From: DATAQC01 sp046263055
Lineage (GTDB): Bacteria > Actinomycetota > Acidimicrobiia > Acidimicrobiales > AC-14
DNA: 26,681 bases
Assembly (NCBI GenBank): GCA_046263055.1
Contig: JBHELO010000077.1
Coordinates: 1 to 26,681, forward strand
Direction of reading: 5' to 3'
Within the stretch, counting starts at the first letter, position 1, and each line of letters starts with the position of its first letter. This document shows positions 20,877 to 26,681 of this stretch, piece after piece. The notes below the pieces were generated by a model. That model ran no database searches. It saw only the letters and a program-made list of their open reading frames with translations, and was not told the DNA's origin. The position numbers were made by a program, and so were the translations under genes.

Positions 20877-22184
20877 ATGGACCTCGCCGGCGCCCTCGGT
20901 TATCTGGCCGACCACGTGAACCTCGAGCACGACCGCTCGGCGCCGGCCGCCGCCCGCCGCCTGGACCGCATCCGGCGGATGCTGCAGCTGCTGGGTGAGC
21001 CCCAGACCGCCTACCCGGCCATCCACCTCACCGGCACCAACGGCAAAGGCTCGACGGCCCGCATGCTGACGGCCCTGCTGGTGGAGCAGGGCCTGTCGGT
21101 GGGCACCTACACGAGCCCTCACCTCCAGCGGGTCAACGAGCGGCTGGCCTGGAACGGGCAGCCGGTGGCCGACGGCTCCCTGGTAGAGGTCATCGAGGCG
21201 GTGGCGGCCGTCGAGCCCCTCCTGGACGGTCCGCCGACTCACTTCGAGGTCCTGACAGCCGCCGCCCTGCGCTGGTTCGCCGACGTGGCGGTGGACGTCG
21301 CGGTGGTGGAGGTGGGCCTGGGCGGGCGGTGGGACGCCACCAACGTGGTGGACGCCGACGTGGCTGTGGTGACCAACGTGAGCCTCGACCACGCCGAGAC
21401 CATCGGGCCCGAGCTCTCCGACATCGCCCGGGAGAAGGCGGGCATCGTCAAGCCGGCCACGACCTTGGTGCTGGGCGAGACCAGCCCCGACCTGGCACCC
21501 ATCTTCCACGCCGCCGGCGGGTCGGCGGTGTGGGAGCGCGACGTGGAGTACGGCTGCGCGGCCAACGGCCTGGCCCACAACGGCCGGGTGGTCGACCTCT
21601 GGGTCCCGGGGGCCAGCTACGAGCAGGTGTTCCTGCCCGTGCACGGCTCCTTCCAGGGCGACAACGCGGCGGGCGCGGTGGCCGCCGCCGCCGCCTTCTT
21701 CGGCACCCCGCTGACCTCCGAGGTGGTCACCGACGCCATGGCCGGACTCCGCCTGCCCGGTCGCCTGGAGGTCGTGGCCCGGTCGCCCCTCTGCGTACTG
21801 GACGGCGCCCACAACCCGGCCGGTGCGGCGGCGGCGTCCGAGGCGGTGAGCGAGGCGTTCGGAGCCGCCGGTGGTCGGATCCTGGTGGTCGGCATGCTGG
21901 TGGGGCGGGACCCGGCCGAGATGTTGGCGGCCCTGGGTGCGGGCGCCAGCCGCCTGGTGGTGGCGTGCCCGCCGCCGTCGCCCCGGGCCCTCGATCCCAC
22001 CGTGGTGGCGGCCGCCGCCGCCGACCTGGGAGTGGACGCCGAGGTGGCCGACACCGTGCCCGCCGCCGTCGCGCTGGCGCTCAGCCTGGCCCGCCCGGAC
22101 GAGCTGGTGCTGGTGAGCGGGTCGCTCTACGTGGTGGGGGCGGCCCGGGCCGCGCTGGTCGGCGACGACCGCCCGGCGGCCTAG
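20877..22184 (+). CDS. folC: Folylpolyglutamate synthase / dihydrofolate synthase
   Basis: 435 residues from ATG at 20877, chosen because the family N-terminus (ALGYLADHVNLEHDR) follows it; the frame upstream is repeat-protein shadow. The P-loop is GTNGKGST (53-60); next come YTSPHLQRVNERL, the VEVGLGGRWDATNVV metal- and folate-binding segment, NVSLDHAETIG, and the C-terminal domain with LDGAHNPAG. It adds glutamates to folates and, in the bifunctional form, makes dihydrofolate from dihydropteroate; which activity dominates cannot be told here. In many actinobacteria folC is followed by a small membrane protein, ndk and mreB; here a convergent two-gene block intervenes. Its TAG stop is shared with the opposite-strand gene through the palindrome CTAG. 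Confidence 0.95.
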   Translation: MDLAGALGYLADHVNLEHDRSAPAAARRLDRIRRMLQLLGEPQTAYPAIHLTGTNGKGSTARMLTALLVEQGLSVGTYTSPHLQRVNERLAWNGQPVADGSLVEVIEAVAAVEPLLDGPPTHFEVLTAAALRWFADVAVDVAVVEVGLGGRWDATNVVDADVAVVTNVSLDHAETIGPELSDIAREKAGIVKPATTLVLGETSPDLAPIFHAAGGSAVWERDVEYGCAANGLAHNGRVVDLWVPGASYEQVFLPVHGSFQGDNAAGAVAAAAAFFGTPLTSEVVTDAMAGLRLPGRLEVVARSPLCVLDGAHNPAGAAAASEAVSEAFGAAGGRILVVGMLVGRDPAEMLAALGAGASRLVVACPPPSPRALDPTVVAAAAADLGVDAEVADTVPAAVALALSLARPDELVLVSGSLYVVGAARAALVGDDRPAA

Positions 22185-23254
22185 GCCCCACCGCCGCCCA
22201 GCCTCCGCGCCACCTCGCGCCACGAGCGCTCAGGTGGACCTGGGGCGGAGGCGCGGTGGCGCAGGGCGCGGGACGAGTGGGCGGCCAACGGCAGCACCCG
22301 GCCGCGGTAGCGCACGCCGCCCCAGCGCAGCCGGGTCCACAGGGCCAGCCACGAGCACACCGCACGCTCCGCCACCCACGCCGGCGCCACCAGCGAGCAG
22401 GACACCGGGAAGACGGCGACGCCGCCGGCCCGCCGCCGCCCCCGCTCCGCCAGCGCCACCGATGCCGCCGCCCCGGCCACCACCGGGCCCGGCCGGCGCC
22501 GGGCCACGGCGGCGGCGACCAGCGGCAGCACGGCCAGGGACGCCAGGAGGCGCGGCGGCTGGGCGAAGTCGTCGTAGGCCTGGCGGACCCGCTGGCCGAC
22601 GAACTGGCGGGTGGTGGGCGGAAGGCGGCGCACGTACAGGTCGAGGGGGCTGGCCACCGTTCCACCCGACGCCCGCACGGTGCGCACGAGCTCCAGGTTC
22701 TCGAACATGGCGTCGCCGTCGTAGCCGCCGGCGGCCAGGAGGACGGAGCGTCGCACTCCCAGCGTGCCCGGCCAGTCGGCCCCGAAGGCCCGGTTGAGCA
22801 GGCAGCGGGCGGTGTCCTCCCGGGCGTGCCAGGGGAGGGGTCGGAAGTAGTTCTGGGGGCGCACGACGTCGGCGGTGTCCAGCAGCGCCGCCGCCCGGCG
22901 GAGGCCGTCCTCGTCCCAGCGCACGTCGTCGTCGGCCACGACCACCCGCTCGGCCCGGCAGCGGTGGAGGCCGGTCATGACGCCGTCCACCTTGCCGTTG
23001 CCGAAGTGCCACCACGGGTCGGGGGCGACGTGGTTGAGGACGGCGTGGCCGAACGCCGCCCGGTGGGCGGCGAACACGGCCGGGGGCGACCCGTCCACCA
23101 CCCACAGCTCCACTCGGGGCGCCAGCTCGCGGACGTAGGCGGCCAGCTCGTCCACGTCTGCGCCGGCGTCCCGCCGCAGGGGCAGGAGGTAGGCGAGGCC
23201 AGGTGCGGTCAGCCCGGGGTGGACGGGACGACCCCGTGCGCCTTCAGGCGCCAC
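22181..23254 (-). CDS. Glycosyltransferase family 2-like protein with C-terminal membrane segments
   Basis: 357 residues from GTG at 23254, 18 bases after the stop of the diiron protein gene. The GT-A features are VELWVVDGSPP, FGNGKVDGVMTGL (84-96) and the metal-binding D108-D-D110 in VVVADDDVRWD, then GADWPGTLGVRRSVLLAAGGYDG and a late FENLELVRTVR with an acid at the usual catalytic place. The NGK...DDD spacing resembles the ceramide-glucosyltransferase-like (GT21) branch. After the catalytic part, RQFVGQRVRQAYDDF may be the QxxRW-type motif in weak form, followed by hydrophobic segments (LLASLAVLPLVAAAVA; PVVAGAAASVAL) that should anchor it in the membrane. It transfers a sugar from a nucleotide sugar; acceptor unknown, possibly a lipid. 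Confidence 0.82.
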   Translation of the reverse strand: MAPEGARGRPVHPGLTAPGLAYLLPLRRDAGADVDELAAYVRELAPRVELWVVDGSPPAVFAAHRAAFGHAVLNHVAPDPWWHFGNGKVDGVMTGLHRCRAERVVVADDDVRWDEDGLRRAAALLDTADVVRPQNYFRPLPWHAREDTARCLLNRAFGADWPGTLGVRRSVLLAAGGYDGDAMFENLELVRTVRASGGTVASPLDLYVRRLPPTTRQFVGQRVRQAYDDFAQPPRLLASLAVLPLVAAAVARRRPGPVVAGAAASVALAERGRRRAGGVAVFPVSCSLVAPAWVAERAVCSWLALWTRLRWGGVRYRGRVLPLAAHSSRALRHRASAPGPPERSWREVARRLGGGGA

Positions 23255-23272
23255 CTGACAGCGGCCCGGCCG

Positions 23273-24322
23273 TCAGAACGCCCAGGTCGGGGTCTTGCCG
23301 ACCCTCGTCGGGGGCGCCACCGGGTCGAGCAGCGCGCTCCCGTCCGAGGCCCAGGCGTCGAGGAGGGCGGCCGTGAACCGGGCCTCCACCGCCATGAGGG
23401 CCCGGGCCCCGAACAGGATGTCGGGGGCCAGGGCGGGTTCAGCGGCGGCCAGGCCGCCGGCCATGCGCCTGGCGGCGATCACCTCGTGGCGAGCGTCGGC
23501 CTCCACGTGGACGTCGTAGAACCGCCGGGCCTCCGGGCCCAGGCCGTGGCGGGCCAGCGCCCGGCTGTAGCGGGCCATCGGGGTCACCGAGGTCATCTCG
23601 AACACCGCCAGGTGACCGATGAGGGCGCCCCGGCGGCGCCGGTGCAGGCCGAACAGGGAGACCAGGTTGACGGTGGCCAGAGTCGTGCCTGGCAGGCGGT
23701 CCAGGTAGGCGCCGTAGGCCGGGTCCAGGCCCAGGGCGCCCATGGTGACGGCGAACAGGCTGGCGTGCATCGCCGACTCCACGCCGCCGCCGTACTCGTC
23801 GGCCTGGATCTCGACCATGGCCGCCTTGGGACCGCCGCCCAGGCGGGGGAGGGCCCAGGTGTGGGGGTCGGCCTCCTTCAGCTGGTACGCGGACCGGTGG
23901 GTGGCGAGCTCGGCGAGCTGGCCCCAGGTGCCTCCCGTCTCCATGTAGCCGGACAACGAGCGACCCCCGGCCTCGTTGATGATGCGGTGCAGCTCCGCCT
24001 CCACGTCGCCCTCGGTGCGCTCGGTCCCCACCAGGCCCACCAGGGCGAGCTCGAAGGCCGACTCCAGGTCCCGGCGCAGGGCCAGCAGGCTGGGCTCCCA
24101 CTCCCACGCCTCGTCGACGCCCGCGAAGGACCGGTAGTGCAGCTCGTAGCAGATGTACAGAGCGAGGTGGAAGTCGTCCCCGGCCAGGGCGTTGCCATCG
24201 GGGGCCGGCCAGGCGGGCAACGGGTGCGGGGGCTGCACCAGGTGGTCGAGGAGGAACCGGCTGAGGTCCCCGCGAGCCGGCGGGAGCGACGGCCGGACAT
24301 CGGTGACCGTGTGTTCAGCCAT
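23273..24322 (-). CDS. Haem-oxygenase-like diiron protein (iron-containing redox enzyme family)
   Basis: 349 residues from ATG at 24322. Candidate metal ligands are spread in the pattern of the haem-oxygenase-like diiron oxidase superfamily: Glu60 and His62 in LYICYELHYRSF, Glu171 with Asp175/Glu176 in MVEIQADEYGGG, His186, and His272, Glu274, Asp276 and His279 in YDVHVEADARHEV. Phrases such as EIQADEYGGG and HVEADxRH are typical of the family annotated as iron-containing redox enzymes. Characterised relatives carry out N-oxygenation, alkene formation or C-C cleavage on amino acids or fatty acids; the substrate here is unknown. It lies 18 bases upstream of the glycosyltransferase on the same strand, so the two probably form an operon, possibly lipid-related. 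Confidence 0.85.
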   Translation of the reverse strand: MAEHTVTDVRPSLPPARGDLSRFLLDHLVQPPHPLPAWPAPDGNALAGDDFHLALYICYELHYRSFAGVDEAWEWEPSLLALRRDLESAFELALVGLVGTERTEGDVEAELHRIINEAGGRSLSGYMETGGTWGQLAELATHRSAYQLKEADPHTWALPRLGGGPKAAMVEIQADEYGGGVESAMHASLFAVTMGALGLDPAYGAYLDRLPGTTLATVNLVSLFGLHRRRRGALIGHLAVFEMTSVTPMARYSRALARHGLGPEARRFYDVHVEADARHEVIAARRMAGGLAAAEPALAPDILFGARALMAVEARFTAALLDAWASDGSALLDPVAPPTRVGKTPTWAF

Positions 24323-24364
24323 CGGCGCCCTGCTTCCCGCCTGACGTCCTTCTCAACCATGGTC

Positions 24365-24380
24365 ACCCTAGCCTGAGCAA
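24365..24380. promoter_or_regulatory. Overlapping divergent -10 boxes
   Basis: TAGCCT at 24369-24374 (plus) ends 6 bases before the GTG at 24381, predicting a leaderless transcript of the membrane protein gene. On the minus strand TAGGGT (24370-24365) shares two bases with it and could serve the diiron protein gene, giving a leader of about 35-40 bases with GGGAAGCAGGG near its start. Two polymerases could not use both at once. Confidence 0.4.
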
Positions 24381-24884
24381 GTGACTCGGGCGGGACTGGA
24401 GGGTCGGGCGGGACTGGTGCTGGTGGGTGGTGCGGTGGCCTACGCCCTGGTGGAGGGTGCGCTGGGCCTGACGTTCGACGCCACGCCGCTGTTGCTGGGG
24501 GCCATCGTGCTGGCCGCCGCCGCCGCCGGCCCCCGGCCTGGGTTGACCGCAACCGGCCTGGCCCTCGTCGGGTGGGGCGTCGCCGTCCTGTTGGTGCGCC
24601 ACGGCCCGCTGCCCGACAACCGGGAGGCGCCCGCCTTTCTCGTCGGCGCGGGCGCCGGCCTGGTGGCCGCCAGCCTCCTGTCCCGGGTACGGGCCACGAC
24701 CGCCGACCTGGGCTCCGGCGCCCTGGTCCTCGTGCTAGGGGGCCTGGCGTTCTACCTGGCCTTCGACCACTCATGGGTCAACGACTGGCCGCTGTGGGCG
24801 CTGGTCACCGCCGCCTGGGGTGCGGTCCTGGCCCTCCGCGGCCCGGCCTGGGCCCGCCGGCCCGGGCGGCGCAGCCGCCCCTGA
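24381..24884 (+). CDS. Six-helix membrane protein upstream of ndk, unknown function
   Basis: 167 residues from GTG at 24381, directly after a -10 box. Hydrophobic segments at about 10-28, 35-50, 55-72, 84-101, 111-127 and 134-152 suggest six membrane helices with short loops and few charges. I do not recognise a domain. In many actinobacteria a small DUF4233 membrane protein sits between folC and ndk; this gene occupies that place but is longer, and I cannot confirm homology. Its last ten residues (ARRPGRRSRP) and stop codon are encoded by the first unit of the hairpin repeat array, so the array has probably replaced the original gene end. Confidence 0.7.
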   Translation: MTRAGLEGRAGLVLVGGAVAYALVEGALGLTFDATPLLLGAIVLAAAAAGPRPGLTATGLALVGWGVAVLLVRHGPLPDNREAPAFLVGAGAGLVAASLLSRVRATTADLGSGALVLVLGGLAFYLAFDHSWVNDWPLWALVTAAWGAVLALRGPAWARRPGRRSRP

Positions 24885-25088
24885 GGCAGCGACGGGCCCG
24901 CCGGCCCGGGCGGCGCCCCTGAGCCGCCCCTGAGGCAGCGACGGGCCCGCCGGCCCGGGCGGCGCAGCCGCCCCTGAGGCAGCGACGGGCCCGCCGGCCC
25001 GGGCGGCGCAGCCGCCCCTGAGGCAGCGACGGGCCCGCCGGCCCGGGCGGCGCCCCTGAGCCGCCCCTGAGGCAGCGACGGGCCCGCT
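24850..25088 (+). repeat. Five-unit tandem hairpin array between the membrane protein gene and ndk
   Basis: Units are 24850-24893 (44 bases), 24894-24942 (49), 24943-24986 (44), 24987-25030 (44) and 25031-25079 (49), with a partial unit at the end. Short units contain GGGCGGC-GCA-GCCGCCC; long units contain the same stem with loop GCCCCTGA. Each unit also has CGGGCC-CGCC-GGCCCG just before. The order is short, long, short, short, long. It could end transcription before ndk, protect mRNA ends or be a mobile palindromic repeat. There are no spacers, so it is not a CRISPR array. Confidence 0.95.
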
Positions 25089-25100
25089 CCCGGCCCCCGG

Positions 25101-25116
25101 TAGTGTCCCGGTCCAC
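25101..25116 (+). promoter_or_regulatory. TAGTGT -10 box before ndk (leaderless promoter)
   Basis: TAGTGT at 25101-25106 lies 10 bases before the ATG, the same distance as the TATACT box before tig. No ribosome site fits in the gap. It lies directly after the hairpin array. Confidence 0.5.
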
Positions 25117-25524
25117 ATGGAACGCACCCTGGTCATCTGCAAGCCCGACGCTGTCGAGCGCCGCCTGGTGGGCGACATCGTCGGCCGCCTGGAGGCCAAG
25201 GGCCTGCGCCTGGTGGCCGCCGAGCTGCGCACCATGGACGCCACCACCGCCGAGACCCATTACCGCGAGCACGCCGGCAAGCCCTTCTTCGCCAGCCTGG
25301 TGTCGTTCATCACCCGCAGCCCCGCCCTGCTCCTCGTGGTCGAGGGGCCGGAGGGCACCATTGGGATGGTCCGCTCGGTCATGGGCGCCACCAACCCGGC
25401 CAACGCCGCTCCCGGCACCATCCGGGGCGACCTGGCCACCGAGACCACGGAGAACCTCGTCCACGGCAGCGACAGCCCGGCCAGCGCCGAGCGGGAGATC
25501 CGCCTCTTCTTCCCCTCGCTGTAG
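25117..25524 (+). CDS. ndk: Nucleoside diphosphate kinase
   Basis: 135 residues from ATG at 25117. The family signature is complete: LVICKPDAVERRLVGDI at the N-terminus with the ATP-binding Lys, GATNPANAAPGTIRGD, and NLVHGSDS with the phosphate-accepting His116. It balances nucleotide pools by moving the gamma phosphate between nucleoside triphosphates and diphosphates. Length is typical. The hairpin array and a leaderless-type promoter lie directly upstream; mreB follows after 86 bases with its own promoter, so ndk may be monocistronic. Confidence 0.97.
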   Translation: MERTLVICKPDAVERRLVGDIVGRLEAKGLRLVAAELRTMDATTAETHYREHAGKPFFASLVSFITRSPALLLVVEGPEGTIGMVRSVMGATNPANAAPGTIRGDLATETTENLVHGSDSPASAEREIRLFFPSL

Positions 25525-25534
25525 TAAGGGCGGG

Positions 25535-25563
25535 TTGTGGCGGCCGACCCGAGGGCCTAGCCT
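25535..25563 (+). promoter_or_regulatory. Promoter of the mreB operon
   Basis: TTGTGG (25535-25540) and TAGCCT (25558-25563) are spaced by 17 bases, the ideal distance for a housekeeping sigma factor. The mreB start is 47 bases further on. This is the best -35/-10 pair in the window. Confidence 0.6.
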
Positions 25564-25610
25564 TGCCCCGACCGCGGTCCTCGGACCCCTCCGGCGTGGA
25601 GCCTGCTTCT

Positions 25611-26648
25611 ATGTCAGACAACTTCTTCGCCGCCTTCCTGGGTCGGGACATGGCCGTCGACCTGGGCACCGCCAACACGCTCGTGTACGTGCGGGGACGG
25701 GGGATCGTGCTCAACGAGCCGTCCGTTGTGGCCGTCAACGTGAAGGACGGCCGGCCCCTGGCCGTGGGCCTCGAGGCCAAGCGCATGATCGGGCGCACGC
25801 CGAGCCACATCCAGGCCGTCCGCCCCCTCAAGGACGGGGTGATCAACAACTTCGAGATCACCGAGAAGATGCTCCGGTACTTCATCCACCGCGTGCACCA
25901 GCGGCGCTTCGCCAAGCCCCGCATGGTGATCTGCGTCCCCTCGGGCGTCACCGGCGTGGAGAAGCGGGCGGTGCAGGAGGCGGCCGAGTATGCCGGCGCC
26001 CGCAAGACGCCCTTCATCATCGAAGAGCCCATGGCCGCCGCCATCGGCGCCGGGCTCCCCGTGCACGAACCCACCGGCAACATGGTCGTCGACATCGGCG
26101 GCGGCACCACCGAGGTGGCCGTCATCTCCCTGGGGGGGATCGTGGTGAGCCAGTCGGTGCGCATCGGCGGCGACGCCCTCGACCACTCGATCATCAACTT
26201 CATCAAGAAGGAGTACTCGCTCGCCCTCGGTGAGCGCACGGCGGAGGAGATCAAGATCGCCCTCGGCTCGGCCTTCACCCTGGAGGAGGAGTTGCGGGCG
26301 GAGATCCGGGGCCGCGACCTGGTCACCGGGCTTCCCAAGACCGTCGTCACCACGACCACCGAGATCCGGGATGCGCTGGCGGAGCCGGTCAGCGCCATCG
26401 TGGACGCGGTGAAGACGACACTCGACAAGACGCCGCCGGAGCTGGCCGCCGACATCATGGAACAGGGCATCGTGCTCACGGGCGGAGGCGCCCTGCTGCA
26501 CGGGCTCGACGTCCGCCTCTCCCATGAGACCGGCATGCCGATCGTCATCGCCCGAACCCCGCTGCATTCGGTAGCCATCGGGTCGGGCCAGTGCCTCGAG
26601 GAGTTCAATGTCCTTCGGCAGGTCCTTGCCAACACTGGCGAGCGATGA
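25611..26648 (+). CDS. mreB: Rod-shape-determining actin-like protein MreB
   Basis: 345 residues from ATG at 25611, chosen because the family N-terminus (FFAAFLGRDMAVDLGTANTLVY) follows it; the frame extends upstream to a TTG at 25563 inside the promoter. Actin-fold motifs: phosphate-1 DLGTANTLV, VICVPSGVTGVEKRAV, phosphate-2 VVDIGGGTTEVAVISLGG, and the adenosine loop IVLTGGGALLHGLD. IEEPMAAAIGAGLPV is also diagnostic. It forms membrane-bound filaments that guide cell-wall synthesis, so the organism is probably rod-shaped at some stage or uses lateral wall growth. Its stop overlaps the next start as ATGA. Confidence 0.97.
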   Translation: MSDNFFAAFLGRDMAVDLGTANTLVYVRGRGIVLNEPSVVAVNVKDGRPLAVGLEAKRMIGRTPSHIQAVRPLKDGVINNFEITEKMLRYFIHRVHQRRFAKPRMVICVPSGVTGVEKRAVQEAAEYAGARKTPFIIEEPMAAAIGAGLPVHEPTGNMVVDIGGGTTEVAVISLGGIVVSQSVRIGGDALDHSIINFIKKEYSLALGERTAEEIKIALGSAFTLEEELRAEIRGRDLVTGLPKTVVTTTTEIRDALAEPVSAIVDAVKTTLDKTPPELAADIMEQGIVLTGGGALLHGLDVRLSHETGMPIVIARTPLHSVAIGSGQCLEEFNVLRQVLANTGER

Positions 26649-26681
26649 CCCTTTCGTCTCCAGCCAGGCGGAGCTTGCCCG
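26645..26681 (+). CDS. mreC: Start of the next gene, probably mreC (cut by window end)
   Basis: ATG at 26645 overlaps the mreB stop as ATGA; the 12 visible residues are MTLSSPARRSLP. The sequence itself is too short to identify. The symbol rests on the near-universal mreB-mreC order and the translational coupling; a short basic cytoplasmic start before a membrane anchor also fits MreC. Confidence 0.55.
   Translation, partial: MTLSSPARRSLP

Noticed and set aside
21329..24376. 1015-residue plus-strand open frame
   Set aside because: It runs across folC in a wrong frame and antisense to the glycosyltransferase and diiron genes, with low-complexity Gly/Arg/His composition; GC-rich shadow.
24850..25088. 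Possible CRISPR array
   Set aside because: The units are contiguous and nearly identical with no unique spacers; it is a tandem hairpin repeat.

Overview
The window is very GC-rich, uses GTG starts heavily, and its genes are packed with 4-base start/stop overlaps. The run tig-clpP-clpX ... folC - membrane protein - ndk - mreB - mreC is the order of a high-GC actinobacterial chromosome. A deep branch such as Acidimicrobiia is my best guess; that placement is inference from gene order and style, not a search result.

Layout. 1-1360 is a decayed stretch: the 3' end of a secreted-protein gene, a frameshifted remnant of a uvrA 3' end, tRNA-Gly(TCC) and tRNA-Pro(TGG) on the minus strand, and the N-terminal domain of a tyrosine integrase that stops early. 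1531-3605 (minus) is a two-gene envelope operon: a DUF4239 membrane protein and an exported, C-terminally anchored protein. 4007-5727 (minus) holds a beta-lactamase-fold serine hydrolase overlapping a GNAT acetyltransferase.

5901-11112 is a divergent cluster: circularly permuted ATP-grasp, alpha-E protein and transglutaminase on the minus strand, two more transglutaminases on the plus strand. This set is a recurring but biochemically unresolved peptide-ligase/transglutaminase system; three transglutaminase-fold proteins are present and one has Cys where the catalytic His is expected. 11278-15874 (minus) looks like a four-gene operon: HAD phosphatase, cytochrome P450, an unrecognised duplicated-domain membrane protein, and a Dyp-type haem peroxidase.

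16098-19490 is the protein quality-control cluster: trigger factor, ClpP and ClpX. The tig-clpP spacer is built of four 17-base repeats that form a ladder of overlapping GTG...TGA minicistrons ending on the clpP start. 19610-20728 encodes a lysine/arginine/alanine repeat protein with an N-terminal membrane anchor. folC follows, convergent (shared CTAG stop) with a glycosyltransferase and a haem-oxygenase-like diiron protein. A six-helix membrane protein, a five-unit tandem hairpin array, ndk, mreB and the start of a probable mreC close the window.

Several genes have a TAnnnT-like -10 box only 6-10 bases before the start codon, which points to leaderless transcripts. The best candidates for something undescribed are the minicistron ladder before clpP, the P450/duplicated-domain protein/Dyp operon, the three-transglutaminase cluster, the hairpin array before ndk, and the basic membrane-anchored repeat protein.
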